Source of the DNA: an uncultured Alphaproteobacteria bacterium
GTDB taxonomy: Bacteria; Pseudomonadota; Alphaproteobacteria; HIMB59; GCA-002718135
NCBI GenBank assembly: GCA_902615625.1
Contig: CACMPM010000014.1
Coordinates: 1 to 37,260 of the forward strand
Reading direction: 5' to 3'
Length of the DNA: 37,260 nucleotides
Under the pieces are notes generated by a model. It saw nothing but the letters and a program-made list of their open reading frames with translations, searched no databases and was not told the DNA's origin. Made by a program: the position numbers and the translations under genes. Below are positions 8,008 to 20,030 of the stretch, piece by piece. Within the stretch, counting starts at the first letter, position 1. Each line of letters starts with the position of its first letter.

Positions 8008-9022
8008 AACTAGTATTAAGAAAATGTTTTTTTGTTTTTCTTGCAATAAATATACCCAGAACAAAAAAAAGTACTACTGATAGAGTAGTTCCATTACCTT
8101 TTCCAAATAAAGATCCAATATATATTAAAAGAAAAATTACTGTAGATGATAATATTTTAAAATGAATACCTAAGATTGAACCAAGAATAGCAAAAATAAT
8201 TATAAATAGTGTATTACCTAACCCCATCCCAAAATAAGAACCTACATAACCCATGTAAATTATTGAATATAAAATAGATATGTTGGTTGAAGTAGAATTG
8301 TCAAAAAATCTTGCTTTTATTAAATAATAAAAAGATTTTAAACCATCAATCCAATTTATTTTTTTTCCTTGTGATTTAGTTCTAAAATAATAAGAAACTC
8401 CGTATTCATAAATAAAAAAATTATTTCTAACGATTTGAGATGCAATATCTATTTCTATTCCAAAGTCATTAACAGTTAAATTTATTTTCTCTACTACACT
8501 ACGATTTAAAATTTTTAATCCACAATGAACATCACTAAGAGACTGTGAGAAAAAAATATTAAAGATTAAAGAATTAATTTTTCCTACTAAATTATTAAAA
8601 AAATAATTATTTTTCTTAAGCTTACCTGATAGATATCTACTTCCAAATATGCACTTAATTTCTTTATTGCTTTTAATCATTTGATACATTTCGCTTGAGT
8701 CTTTCGTATCTATTTCTAAATCACCATCTTGTAATAATATATAATCACCTTGTGATTTTTTAATACCAATCTGCAAAGCTTTACCTTTACCAGAATTTAC
8801 TTCAATTCTATTAATAATAAGATGAAAAAAATAATGTTTTTCTTTTTTAAAATTGTTTATTATTTTTTGAGTATTATCTGTTGAGCCATCATCAACAATT
8901 ATGACTTCAGTTGATTTATTGTTAAAATATTTTAGGAGTTCTTTGAATAATTTTTTAAGATATGGTTCTTCATTATATATAGGGATTACTATTGATAATT
9001 TTATATTATTCTCTTGGGGCAT
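7991..9022 (-). CDS. Family 2 glycosyltransferase, polyprenyl-phosphate sugar synthase type, with C-terminal membrane helices
   Basis: A 343-residue protein. The N-terminal GT-A domain (about 8-240) has L-S-I-V-I-P-I-Y-N-E-E, V-D-D-G-S-T-D-N-T, the N-S-G-K-G-K-A nucleotide loop, the metal-binding D99-G-D101, G-S-R-Y-L-S-G, D-V-H-C-G-L-K and the Q-G-K-K-I-W-region D-G motif, all as in dolichyl- or undecaprenyl-phosphate mannosyl/glucosyltransferases. About three hydrophobic helices follow (about 245-335), anchoring it in the inner membrane. It probably loads a sugar onto a lipid carrier for glycan assembly, which fits the convergent O-antigen-ligase gene next to it. The start overlaps the regA stop by 17 nt. 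Donor sugar unknown. Confidence 0.85.
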   Translation of the reverse strand: MPQENNIKLSIVIPIYNEEPYLKKLFKELLKYFNNKSTEVIIVDDGSTDNTQKIINNFKKEKHYFFHLIINRIEVNSGKGKALQIGIKKSQGDYILLQDGDLEIDTKDSSEMYQMIKSNKEIKCIFGSRYLSGKLKKNNYFFNNLVGKINSLIFNIFFSQSLSDVHCGLKILNRSVVEKINLTVNDFGIEIDIASQIVRNNFFIYEYGVSYYFRTKSQGKKINWIDGLKSFYYLIKARFFDNSTSTNISILYSIIYMGYVGSYFGMGLGNTLFIIIFAILGSILGIHFKILSSTVIFLLIYIGSLFGKGNGTTLSVVLFFVLGIFIARKTKKHFLNTSFSNYF

Positions 9023-9533
9023 GTTTATTTAATATTCTTTGAAGTGTTCTCCTATGCATTCTTAGTCGTCTTGCAGTCTCTGAAACATTACGATTACATT
9101 GTATAAACACTCTTTGAATATGTTCCCACCTTATTCTGTCCGCTGTCATTGGGTTCTCAGGAGGTGGAGGTAAGACTTCTTTTGAATTTGTGAGAGCATC
9201 ATAGATTTGATCAATTTCTGCTGGTTTAGGTAGATAGTCGATTGCACCAGATTTGATGGCTGCTACTGCAGTCGCTATATTTCCATATCCTGTAAGTAGA
9301 AGTGATTTGGTATTAGGACTAATTTTTTGGATTTCTTTTACTAACTCTAGTCCAGAGCCATCTTCTAGTCGCATATCAACTACTGCATAATCAAAGCTAT
9401 TTTCAGATACTTTACCTAAAGAATCTTTAACTCCAGGAGAAGAAACTACGTCAAATCCTTTTTTTTCCATAGATCTTGTTAGTCTTTCCCTAAATGGCAA
9501 GTCATCGTCAACAATTAGAAGCTTCATATTCAT
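9006..9533 (-). CDS. regA: Redox response regulator RegA/PrrA/ActR
   Basis: A 175-residue two-domain regulator. The receiver domain (about 4-120) has V-D-D-D near the start, phospho-acceptor D53 in V-V-D-M-R-L, T-G-Y-G and K-P. A four-proline linker (P-P-P-P-E-N-P) follows, then a Fis-type helix-turn-helix ending N-V-S-E-T-A-R-R-L-R-M-H-R-R-T-L-Q-R-I-L. The proline linker and nearly invariant DNA-binding helix are diagnostic of RegA/PrrA/ActR, global regulators of respiration, carbon and nitrogen metabolism in response to quinone redox state. The start overlaps the regB stop as ATGA, implying translational coupling with its kinase. Confidence 0.96.
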   Translation of the reverse strand: MNMKLLIVDDDLPFRERLTRSMEKKGFDVVSSPGVKDSLGKVSENSFDYAVVDMRLEDGSGLELVKEIQKISPNTKSLLLTGYGNIATAVAAIKSGAIDYLPKPAEIDQIYDALTNSKEVLPPPPENPMTADRIRWEHIQRVFIQCNRNVSETARRLRMHRRTLQRILNKHAPRE

Positions 9534-10759
9534 ATGTTAAAGATAGAGTTATCAAATGTAATTTCAACAACTGCGTTTTCATCATTAGAATTGAATAAGT
9601 TGAGTTTTCCACCCATATTTTCTATTAAATTTTTTGATATAAATATCCCTAATCCCATACCTTCAGAATTTTTTGAAATATAAGGCTCTCCTAGCTTATC
9701 AATGATATCTTTTGAAAAACCACTTCCATCGTCAGTAATAATAATTTGGAAATTAGTTTTCGTATAATTTAATTTTACAGTAACAGTTTTCTTAGAGTGA
9801 ACGATTGCATTTTGAATTATATTACCTAATGCATACATAATTTCGTCTTTATAAATAATTTCTGGTTCATTTGTAATAGGGATTGTTGTAATATTTAGTT
9901 GTTTATCTTTGTTAAATTTTTCAAAATTTATTTTTATTAAGTCAGTAATTTTTACTTTTTCAAGAAAATTATCTTTTAATTTCAAAGGATTTTTTGAAAG
10001 TTTTTGTAAAATTTCCTTACATCTTTCTGCCTGAGATTTTAATAATTTAATATCTTTAACAATGTTTTTATCTTCAATTAGTTTTTTTTCTTTCAATAAA
10101 TCATTTAAGATTAGAAAAATGGTATTAAGCGGTGTGCCAAGCTCATGTGCAGTGGCTGCACTTAATGAGCCAACTTCAGTAATTTTTTTTTGATTTAATA
10201 TCTGTAGCTTTGAAACTGAAAGGGCATTTGAAATTTTTCTAGATGAACTTGCAAAAAGATATGCATATATAGCTATAAAAATAACAGTTATAACTAAAGA
10301 CGTGATCAAACCAAAGCTGTAAATTTGTGGTAAATAAAATTCAGATCCAAGATCAAGAGGTAGAAAATAAAAATTTAACAACACAATTAAAATTATAGAT
10401 ATTGTTGATAAAATTACTGTCATTGAAGCTGGCAGATAAGACGCTGATGTTATTACTGGGGCTAATATTAGAATTGAAAATGGGTTAATGATACCACCTG
10501 TTAGAAATAATAAAAAACCTAATTGTAAAGTGTCAAAAAGCAAGAATAAAAATGCTTTAATATTGCTAATTGATTTGTTTTTTCTTTCTGCAAAATATGA
10601 ATAAAAATTTACAATGACTGAAAGTAAAATAATTAACAATGTTTCTAAAAAAGGTATTTCAATATTAAGAATGAATGTAACAAAAAAAATAGCAAAAATT
10701 TGTCCAAAAATTGCAATCCATCGAATCTTTATTAGATTACCAAGTAAGATTGTATTCAT
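9530..10759 (-). CDS. regB: Redox sensor histidine kinase RegB/PrrB/ActS
   Basis: A 409-residue membrane kinase: about six transmembrane helices in residues 10-170, including the ubiquinone-binding signature G88-G-I-I-N-P-F94, then the phosphorylation helix A-A-T-A-H205-E-L-G-T-P and the ATPase core with N-box (I-I-Q-N-A), D-D-G-S-G and G-M-G-L-G boxes. C247 in A-E-R-C-K-E-I is the conserved redox-active cysteine of RegB, so both sensing elements known for the family are present. It probably phosphorylates RegA D53 under reducing conditions. It starts 6 nt after the gyrB stop, which suggests cotranscription with the dnaN-recF-gyrB group. Confidence 0.95.
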   Translation of the reverse strand: MNTILLGNLIKIRWIAIFGQIFAIFFVTFILNIEIPFLETLLIILLSVIVNFYSYFAERKNKSISNIKAFLFLLFDTLQLGFLLFLTGGIINPFSILILAPVITSASYLPASMTVILSTISIILIVLLNFYFLPLDLGSEFYLPQIYSFGLITSLVITVIFIAIYAYLFASSSRKISNALSVSKLQILNQKKITEVGSLSAATAHELGTPLNTIFLILNDLLKEKKLIEDKNIVKDIKLLKSQAERCKEILQKLSKNPLKLKDNFLEKVKITDLIKINFEKFNKDKQLNITTIPITNEPEIIYKDEIMYALGNIIQNAIVHSKKTVTVKLNYTKTNFQIIITDDGSGFSKDIIDKLGEPYISKNSEGMGLGIFISKNLIENMGGKLNLFNSNDENAVVEITFDNSIFNI

Positions 10760-10765
10760 TAAAAA

Positions 10766-14310
<3,545 letters not shown>

Positions 14311-14313
14311 ATT

Positions 14314-15429
14314 TTATACTCTCATTGGCATCAAAACATAGACTAAATTGCTATTTGAATTTTCAGTTGCAATTATTGGAGAGGTGTTATCTTTTAGATT
14401 TATTGAAATTTCCTCATCTTCTAAATTATTAACAATATCCATAATATATTTTGAATTAAACCCAATTTCAATATCATCACCATTATAGTTTATTTTTAAA
14501 TCTTCAGAAGCTGTACTGCTTTCATTATTTATTGTATTTAAATTAAGTACATTTTGTAATAACTTAAATTTAATTACAGGAGATTTTTCGTTAGCAATTG
14601 TGCTCACCCTATCTACTGCTGACAATAATATTTCTCTATTAACTTTTAAAACATTTGAATTCTCTTTTGGAATAACTCTTTTATAATCTGGAAAACTTCC
14701 ATCTATTAACTTTGAAATAAATATTATGTTGTCTATTGTAAAAATAATTTTGTTAGAACTTATTGAAATTAAAATACTTTGGTCTCTTTCTGATATTAGT
14801 TTGGATAACTCATAGATAGTTTTTTTTGGAATAATCACTCCAGACACTTCATCTATATTATTTTCAATATAATGACTAAATTTTGCTAGACGATGTCCAT
14901 CAGTTCCTACTAGAGTAACGATACTCTTATTTTCTTCTCTATTTATATTAAAATATAGTCCATTTAAGAAATATCTCGTCTCTTCATTCGATATAGCAAA
15001 CTTAGTTTTATCTATTAATTTGAAAATTATTTGCGAATTAATTTTAATATTAACACCAGAATTATTTTGATCAATTATTGGGAAATCTTCTTTAGGGAGA
15101 CATGCTAATGAAAATCTTGATCCATTGGCTCTTAGGGTTAATAGTTTGCCATCATTTGAGATTATTTCAATTTCACTATTATCATCAATTTTTCTGACTA
15201 TATCATATAACATCTGTGCATTTATTGTGGTGGAACCATCTTCTGATACGTTACAATCAATTTTTTCAATAATTGAAATATCCATATCCGTTGATGATAG
15301 TGTTAACGCATTATCCTGAGCCTCAATTAATATATTGGATAGTATAGGTAATGAATTTTTCTTATCAACTATTCCCTGAAGATGAGTTAAAGTTTTAAAA
15401 AAATTGTAACAAGTTATTTTAAATTTCAT
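14314..15429 (-). CDS. dnaN: DNA polymerase III sliding clamp, beta subunit
   Basis: 371 residues, the normal length for the three-domain clamp that encircles DNA and tethers Pol III. Recognisable clamp features are P-I-L-S-N-I-L-I-E-A, G-T-D-G-H-R-L-A in domain 2, F-P-D-Y-K-R-V-I-P, and the C-terminal V-Y-V-L-M-P-M-R-V, which is nearly invariant in bacterial clamps and forms part of the partner-binding pocket. It follows dnaA by 23 nt. No clear Shine-Dalgarno is seen before its ATG. Confidence 0.97.
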   Translation of the reverse strand: MKFKITCYNFFKTLTHLQGIVDKKNSLPILSNILIEAQDNALTLSSTDMDISIIEKIDCNVSEDGSTTINAQMLYDIVRKIDDNSEIEIISNDGKLLTLRANGSRFSLACLPKEDFPIIDQNNSGVNIKINSQIIFKLIDKTKFAISNEETRYFLNGLYFNINREENKSIVTLVGTDGHRLAKFSHYIENNIDEVSGVIIPKKTIYELSKLISERDQSILISISSNKIIFTIDNIIFISKLIDGSFPDYKRVIPKENSNVLKVNREILLSAVDRVSTIANEKSPVIKFKLLQNVLNLNTINNESSTASEDLKINYNGDDIEIGFNSKYIMDIVNNLEDEEISINLKDNTSPIIATENSNSNLVYVLMPMRV

Positions 15430-15452
15430 AGCTAAGCATATGATAAAAAAAA

Positions 15453-16847
15453 TTAAGAATCTATAAGTCTTTTTAACAATTCTAAATCTTCATTAAAATT
15501 TACATCGGATAGCTTAAGTTCTTCAATTTTTTTAACAGCATGCATTACAGTGGTATGATCTCTTCCACCAAATTTCCTACCAATCTCAGGTAAAGATCTT
15601 GATGTTATGGATTTTGCTAAGTACATTGCAATCTGTCTGGGTCTTGCTACAGATCTAGATCTTCTTGGTGAATGCATATCTGTAATTCTAATATTGAAAT
15701 GCTCTGCTACTTTTTTTTGAATTTCTTCAATTGTTATTTTTTTATTAGAAGATTTCAATAAGTCTTGAAGTACTAATTGAGCTGTTTCAACGGTAATAGC
15801 TGTTCCAACTAATGTTGCATGAGCAACTAGTCTATTTAAGGCACCTTCCATTTCTCTAACATTTGAAATTATTCTATGAGATATAAATTCTAAAACTTTT
15901 GGAGGAATTTCTACACCTCTTTTTTGTGCTTTTTCTATTAATATACCGAGTCTAAGCTCGTATGTTGTTGGGTGAATGTCAGCTACAAGACCACAACCTA
16001 ACCTAGATTTTAATCTTTCTTGAACTCCATCAAGGTCAGTAGGCGTTTTATCTGCTGATATCACTATTTGTTTATTTTGTTCAATTAAAGCATTGAATGT
16101 ATGAAAGAATTCCTCTTGAGTGTTATCTTTTCCACTTATAAATTGCACATCATCAATCATAAGTACATCTATTGATCTAAACTGTTCCTTAAATGCAGAG
16201 GTATCTTTATATCTGAGCGCTCTTACAAATTGATACATAAATTTTTCTGCCGAAAGATAGATAACTTTTCTCTCTGGTTGTTGTTCTTTTATTTTCCAGC
16301 CTATAGCATGCATCAAATGAGTTTTTCCTAAACCAACACCACCGCATAAAAATAATGGATTGAATGTAATTTTATTTGCTTCAGATACCCTTTGAGAGGC
16401 TGCAAAAGCTAATTCATTAGGTTTTCCAACAACAAAATTTTCAAATGTAAATCTTGGATCTAATGGAGCACCAAATTCATTAGGATATGTCGATGATTGA
16501 TTCGATCTTAAATCCATAGAGGATTTCCAATGATTATCATTATTTTTAATAGTTCTTGTTGTGCCAGGAACTATTCTTCCTCCTGAGGGTTTAACAACAA
16601 ACTTAATAGTGTCAATTTTTTCAAGATGATTTGTTGCTTCACTTTTTATCTTGTCAGAATAATTATTAACTATCCAATCTCTTAAAAACTTAGTTGGTAC
16701 AGAAAATGTTATAGTAGTTTTTTCAACAGAAACGTAGTTTAAATGTTTTAGCCAATTGTTGAAGGCAGAATCACCGACATTTTTTTTAAGGTTTTTTTTA
16801 AAAGATAACCACTTACTTTCGTCAAAAATAGTAGATGTGTTATCCAT
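15453..16847 (-). CDS. dnaA: Chromosomal replication initiator DnaA
   Basis: AAA+ initiator of 464 residues. Domain I (about 10-85) is the helicase- and partner-binding part. The AAA+ core has Walker A G169-G-V-G-L-G-K-T-H177 and Walker B V-L-M-I-D-D-V-Q-F near 229-236. The DNA-binding domain IV has R-P-R-Q-I-A-M-Y-L and the signature G-G-R-D-H-T-T-V-M-H. The start M-D-N-T follows a G-run (16851-16855). It leads the dnaA-dnaN-recF-gyrB series. A DnaA-box-like 9-mer (16840-16848, seven of nine matches to the E. coli consensus) covers its start codon, so autoregulation is possible but unproven. Confidence 0.97.
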   Translation of the reverse strand: MDNTSTIFDESKWLSFKKNLKKNVGDSAFNNWLKHLNYVSVEKTTITFSVPTKFLRDWIVNNYSDKIKSEATNHLEKIDTIKFVVKPSGGRIVPGTTRTIKNNDNHWKSSMDLRSNQSSTYPNEFGAPLDPRFTFENFVVGKPNELAFAASQRVSEANKITFNPLFLCGGVGLGKTHLMHAIGWKIKEQQPERKVIYLSAEKFMYQFVRALRYKDTSAFKEQFRSIDVLMIDDVQFISGKDNTQEEFFHTFNALIEQNKQIVISADKTPTDLDGVQERLKSRLGCGLVADIHPTTYELRLGILIEKAQKRGVEIPPKVLEFISHRIISNVREMEGALNRLVAHATLVGTAITVETAQLVLQDLLKSSNKKITIEEIQKKVAEHFNIRITDMHSPRRSRSVARPRQIAMYLAKSITSRSLPEIGRKFGGRDHTTVMHAVKKIEELKLSDVNFNEDLELLKRLIDS

Positions 16848-16992
16848 TTTCCCCCAATAAGACGATTTTTTACTTAATATAATTCTACGAAAAAAATCAA
16901 AAGTCGTAAAATTTAATCACCAAATTAATTTCTTAATCAACACCCTTTAAGTATTTTTAGCAAGAAGAAAAGTGAAAAAATTTAAAAAAAAA
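16848..16992. other. dnaA-rpsT intergenic region (145 bp), longest gap; possible dnaA control or origin region
   Basis: The only gap over 100 bp that holds no gene. It is very AT-rich, with an A/T block next to rpsT (16974-16992). TTAATCA occurs twice in the same orientation exactly 20 bp apart (16913-16919 and 16933-16939); the first extends to TTAATCACC, six of nine matches to the E. coli DnaA box. There is no cluster of consensus boxes, and in well-studied alphaproteobacteria the origin is usually not next to dnaA. Most likely it simply holds the dnaA promoter and the rpsT 3' end. Confidence 0.35.
16882..16910 (-). promoter_or_regulatory. Candidate sigma70 promoter of dnaA
   Basis: On the minus strand, TTTACG (16910-16905), a 17-bp spacer and TAGAAT (16887-16882) lie about 34 bp before the dnaA start. 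The -10 matches five of six bases and the -35 four of six. Confidence 0.35.
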
Positions 16993-17253
16993 TTATTTTT
17001 TTGAAATTTGTTTTGATAAAGAGGATAACTTTCTGGATATGTATTCTTTTTTAAAGATACCTTTTTTTGACCCTCTCGCCATTATTGAGTTGACATTACT
17101 AAAGGATTTTTGCATTTCTTGCTCGTTTTTTCCTTCTACTGATGATCTAAATTTATTTAGAGCATTTCTAAATTTGGATAGGTATTGAGAATTAACAGTA
17201 TTTCTAGTTTTGTTCTGTCTCGATCTTTTTTTTGCTGATGCATGATTAGCCAT
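16993..17253 (-). CDS. rpsT: 30S ribosomal protein S20
   Basis: An 86-residue, strongly basic helical protein beginning M-A-N-H-A-S-A-K-K-R-S-R-Q-N, the standard bacterial S20 start. It binds 16S rRNA early in small-subunit assembly. The location upstream of dnaA on the same strand is the usual alphaproteobacterial arrangement. No Shine-Dalgarno is present; the likely promoter lies so close that the mRNA may be leaderless. Confidence 0.96.
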   Translation of the reverse strand: MANHASAKKRSRQNKTRNTVNSQYLSKFRNALNKFRSSVEGKNEQEMQKSFSNVNSIMARGSKKGIFKKEYISRKLSSLSKQISKK

Positions 17254-17259
17254 ATGCGC

Positions 17260-17287
17260 GATATAAATTCAAAATAAATTAAGTCAA
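17260..17287 (-). promoter_or_regulatory. Candidate sigma70 promoter of rpsT
   Basis: On the minus strand, TTGACT (17287-17282) and TATATC (17265-17260) are 16 bp apart; each matches five of six consensus bases. The next bases are GCGC, a GC-rich discriminator of the type found at ppGpp-controlled ribosomal promoters, and only six bases separate the -10 from the ATG. Confidence 0.55.
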
Positions 17288-17305
17288 TTAATATTTAATA
17301 TAGAA

Positions 17306-18124
17306 TTACTTATTATTTTGAAGTTTTGGACAGAAAAAAGTAGATCTTCCATATTGAACGATTTTTTTCACCTTATCATCACCTATTTTTTTTCCTTCTT
17401 GATTGTATACCTTAAAATTAGACTGAAAATTTCCTAATGTGCCGTCGGTAGACCTATAATCCCGTATACTTGATCCTCCAAATTTTATAGCTTTCTTTAA
17501 AATTTTTCTAACAGATTTAATTAGTTTCATTATGAGACTAATTTCTAAATCTTTACCTAAAGTGAGTGGAGAGATTTTAGAGTCAAATAGAATTTCTGAT
17601 GCATAGATATTACCTATGCCAGCAATTATTTTTTGATTGAGCAAAATCTGCTTTATTGGAACCTCAGATTTAGAAATTTTTTCAAATATAATTTGTGCAT
17701 TTAGATCTGGGCTCAGTGCATCTATACCTAAACTTAATATATACCTTTGTTTTTGTAAGTCTTTTGTTTTTACTATGTCAATAAATCCAAATTTTCTTGG
17801 ATCATGATAAATAAGTATCTTTTTATTTAAAAAATATAGTACAAAATGATCGTGTTTTATTCTTTTGTAGTTTATTTCTACAGTTTTTAACCTTCCTGAC
17901 ATTCCTAAGTGAATTATTAGAGAATAATTTGTATCTAAATCTATAATAATGAATTTTGCTATGCGTCTTAGGTTGGATATCTTAGAGTTACGTAGTATAT
18001 TAATTATATTATTAGGAATTTTAAAACGCAGTTTTGATGTATGAATTTTGATATTAGATATTTTTTGATTCAATATTACACTAAGTCCTTTTACTGTAGT
18101 TTCAACTTCAGGTAATTCTGGCAT
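17306..18124 (-). CDS. mutM: Formamidopyrimidine-DNA glycosylase, with degenerate zinc finger
   Basis: Removes oxidised purines such as 8-oxoguanine from DNA. It has 272 residues. The N-terminus P2-E3-L-P-E-V-E-T carries the catalytic proline and glutamate exposed after Met removal, so the start is certain. K57, the H-L-G-M-S-G-R-L loop, G-I-G-N-I-Y-A-S-E in the helix-two-turn-helix and the arginine of Y-G-R260-S-T-F are present. The normal C-terminal CxxC...CxxC zinc finger is not: the first pair is replaced by G-K-K-I-G-D-D-K and the last cysteine by Leu, leaving only C265. The hairpin itself, with its arginine, looks intact, as in zincless Fpg/Nei relatives. It diverges from ubiE with one base between start codons. 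Confidence 0.94.
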   Translation of the reverse strand: MPELPEVETTVKGLSVILNQKISNIKIHTSKLRFKIPNNIINILRNSKISNLRRIAKFIIIDLDTNYSLIIHLGMSGRLKTVEINYKRIKHDHFVLYFLNKKILIYHDPRKFGFIDIVKTKDLQKQRYILSLGIDALSPDLNAQIIFEKISKSEVPIKQILLNQKIIAGIGNIYASEILFDSKISPLTLGKDLEISLIMKLIKSVRKILKKAIKFGGSSIRDYRSTDGTLGNFQSNFKVYNQEGKKIGDDKVKKIVQYGRSTFFCPKLQNNK

Positions 18125-18125
18125 A

Positions 18126-18857
18126 ATGAAAAAAGATTATAATTTTGGTTATACAAAAGTAAATTCAAAACAAAAGACTAAACTTGTTCAGAATGTATTT
18201 TCAAGTGTAGCTCCAAGCTACGATATAATGAATGATTTAATGAGTTTAGGTATGCATCGATTATGGAAAAAAAGATTTGTAGAAACAGTGGATCTAAAAG
18301 AAAATGAAATTGTTTTGGATGTTGGTTCTGGTTCTGGTGATATCGCTAGTGAAATTTTAAAAGAAAATATACCAACCAGCCTTTATCTTTTAGATCTAAA
18401 TGAAGAAATGTTATTAGAAGGAAGAAAAAGATTAAAAAAAGAAAAAAATATAAAATATTTTATTGGCAATGCTGAAAAGTTAAATTTTGAAAATAATTTT
18501 TTTGATAAATATACTATTTCTTTCTGCTTAAGAAACGTTACAGAGTATTTATTATCTATAAAAGAGGCTTACAGAGTTCTTAAGCCTGGTGGTAAATATT
18601 GTTGCTTAGAATTTAGTACTCCTAAATCATCTTTAATATCAAGTTCATATAAAATTTACAAATCAAGGTTTTTGCCTCTGCTAGGAGAAATAGTTGCTAA
18701 AGATAAGGATGCTTATAACTATTTGAGTGAAAGTATTGATTTATTTCCATCACAAGAAGAGCTTAGCAAAAATCTAAGAGATTGTGGATTTAGTAAAGTT
18801 GAGACTATTAATCTATTTAATGGAATTGTAGCAATACATACTGGTTATAAACTTTAA
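18126..18857 (+). CDS. ubiE: Ubiquinone/menaquinone biosynthesis C-methyltransferase
   Basis: SAM-dependent methyltransferase of 243 residues. Landmarks are F-S-S-V-A-P-S-Y-D-I-M-N-D-L-M-S-L-G-x-H-R-L-W-K, nearly invariant in UbiE, the SAM motif V-L-D-V-G-S-G-S-G-D, and the later F-C-L-R-N-V-T and V-L-K-P-G-G-K motifs. It methylates the polyprenyl-benzoquinol ring in ubiquinone synthesis. The only suitable ATG is one base from the divergent mutM start, so its promoter must lie inside mutM. The coaBC start directly follows its stop (overlap of one base). Confidence 0.96.
   Translation: MKKDYNFGYTKVNSKQKTKLVQNVFSSVAPSYDIMNDLMSLGMHRLWKKRFVETVDLKENEIVLDVGSGSGDIASEILKENIPTSLYLLDLNEEMLLEGRKRLKKEKNIKYFIGNAEKLNFENNFFDKYTISFCLRNVTEYLLSIKEAYRVLKPGGKYCCLEFSTPKSSLISSSYKIYKSRFLPLLGEIVAKDKDAYNYLSESIDLFPSQEELSKNLRDCGFSKVETINLFNGIVAIHTGYKL
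18136..18163 (-). promoter_or_regulatory. Candidate sigma70 promoter of mutM, inside ubiE
   Basis: On the minus strand, TTTACT (18163-18158), a 16-bp spacer and a perfect TATAAT (18141-18136) precede the mutM ATG by 11 nt. All of it lies inside the first codons of ubiE. The predicted 5' UTR is about four bases. Confidence 0.45.
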
Positions 18858-20026
18858 TGAATAATATTTTATTTATAATAACTGGTTCTATTGCTGCTTC
18901 CAGATGTAAAGAAATAATTACTTTACTTTGCAAGAAGGAAGTTAAAATTAGCTGCATACTAACTAAAGAGGCTAAAAAATATATAAAAATATCAGATATC
19001 AAAAAATTGCTTAAAAATAGAATATTTACAGATGAAGATGAAAAAAAAAATAAGATGCTTCATATAAATTTATCAAGAGATAATGATATGATAGTAGTAT
19101 GTCCAGCTACAGCAAATTCAATTGCTAAGTTTGCTAATGGATATGGAGATAATTTATCTTCTAACACCTTACTTGCTTCTAATAAAAAAATTTTGTTTGT
19201 CCCAGCTATGAATAGTTTTATGTGGCATAATAAAATTAATCAAAAAAATGTGAAATTATTAAAAGATAGTGGTCATGAGTTTATTGGCCCTAAAGTTGGA
19301 AATCTAAAATGTGGAGAATTTGGTTTAGGCAGAATTAATGACTCAAAAAATATAGTAAATAGAATTTTAAACAGACTAGAAAATGTTAATTTGTTAAAAA
19401 ATAAAAAATGCCTAGTAACTGCAGGACCCACAATTGAAATGATTGATCCGGTTAGGTTTATTTCGAATCAATCTTCTGGAAAACAAGGCTATGAAATTGC
19501 TTCACAACTAGTTTTACATGGTGCAAAAGTGATCTTGATCTCTGGACCAACAAATTTAGACCCTCCACCAAATTTAAAATTTGTTAAAATTAAATCTGCA
19601 GATGAAATGTATCAAGAAATTAGAAAAATTTCTAAAATTGATATAGGAATTTTTACTGCTGCAGTATCTGATTTCAAAAATAAAGATATAAATAAATCCA
19701 AGATTAAAAAAAAAGAAAAATTAAATATTAGACTTTATAAGAACATTGATATTTTAGAAAAAATTGGAAAAAGTAAAACGCAAAGGCCTAAATTTTTAGT
19801 TGGTTTTGCGGCAGAAACAGGGAGCATTGATAATGCCAAAAAAAAATTAGTTGATAAAAAATGTGATATGATGGTTTACAATAAAATCGATAGTAAAAAT
19901 AAAGTTTTTGGTTCAGATTATAATCAGATATCAATAATTACAAAAAACCAAATAAAAAACTTTAATAAAATGACAAAGGTAAATTGTGCAAAGCAAATTA
20001 TAAAACAAATTTATAATTCTATATAG
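18857..20026 (+). CDS. coaBC: Bifunctional phosphopantothenoylcysteine decarboxylase / phosphopantothenate-cysteine ligase
   Basis: Catalyses two consecutive steps of coenzyme A synthesis. The CoaC half (about 1-180) is a flavoprotein with active-site H69, P-A-M-N-S-F-M-W and the C152-G-E-F-G-L-G-R reductive-cysteine loop. The CoaB half starts near V-T-A-G-P-T-I-E-M-I-D-P-V-R-F and contains N-Q-S-S-G-K-Q-G and F-A-A-E-T. The flavodoxin-like start reads I-T-G-S-I-A-A-S-R, with Ser where many members have Tyr. 389 residues, normal length. Second gene of the ubiE operon. Confidence 0.95.
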   Translation: MNNILFIITGSIAASRCKEIITLLCKKEVKISCILTKEAKKYIKISDIKKLLKNRIFTDEDEKKNKMLHINLSRDNDMIVVCPATANSIAKFANGYGDNLSSNTLLASNKKILFVPAMNSFMWHNKINQKNVKLLKDSGHEFIGPKVGNLKCGEFGLGRINDSKNIVNRILNRLENVNLLKNKKCLVTAGPTIEMIDPVRFISNQSSGKQGYEIASQLVLHGAKVILISGPTNLDPPPNLKFVKIKSADEMYQEIRKISKIDIGIFTAAVSDFKNKDINKSKIKKKEKLNIRLYKNIDILEKIGKSKTQRPKFLVGFAAETGSIDNAKKKLVDKKCDMMVYNKIDSKNKVFGSDYNQISIITKNQIKNFNKMTKVNCAKQIIKQIYNSI

Positions 20027-20030
20027 AATT

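Noticed and set aside
16974-17000. A/T hairpin after rpsT as a terminator
   Set aside because: It is only runs of A and T without any G-C pairs; pairing would be weak and is expected by chance here.
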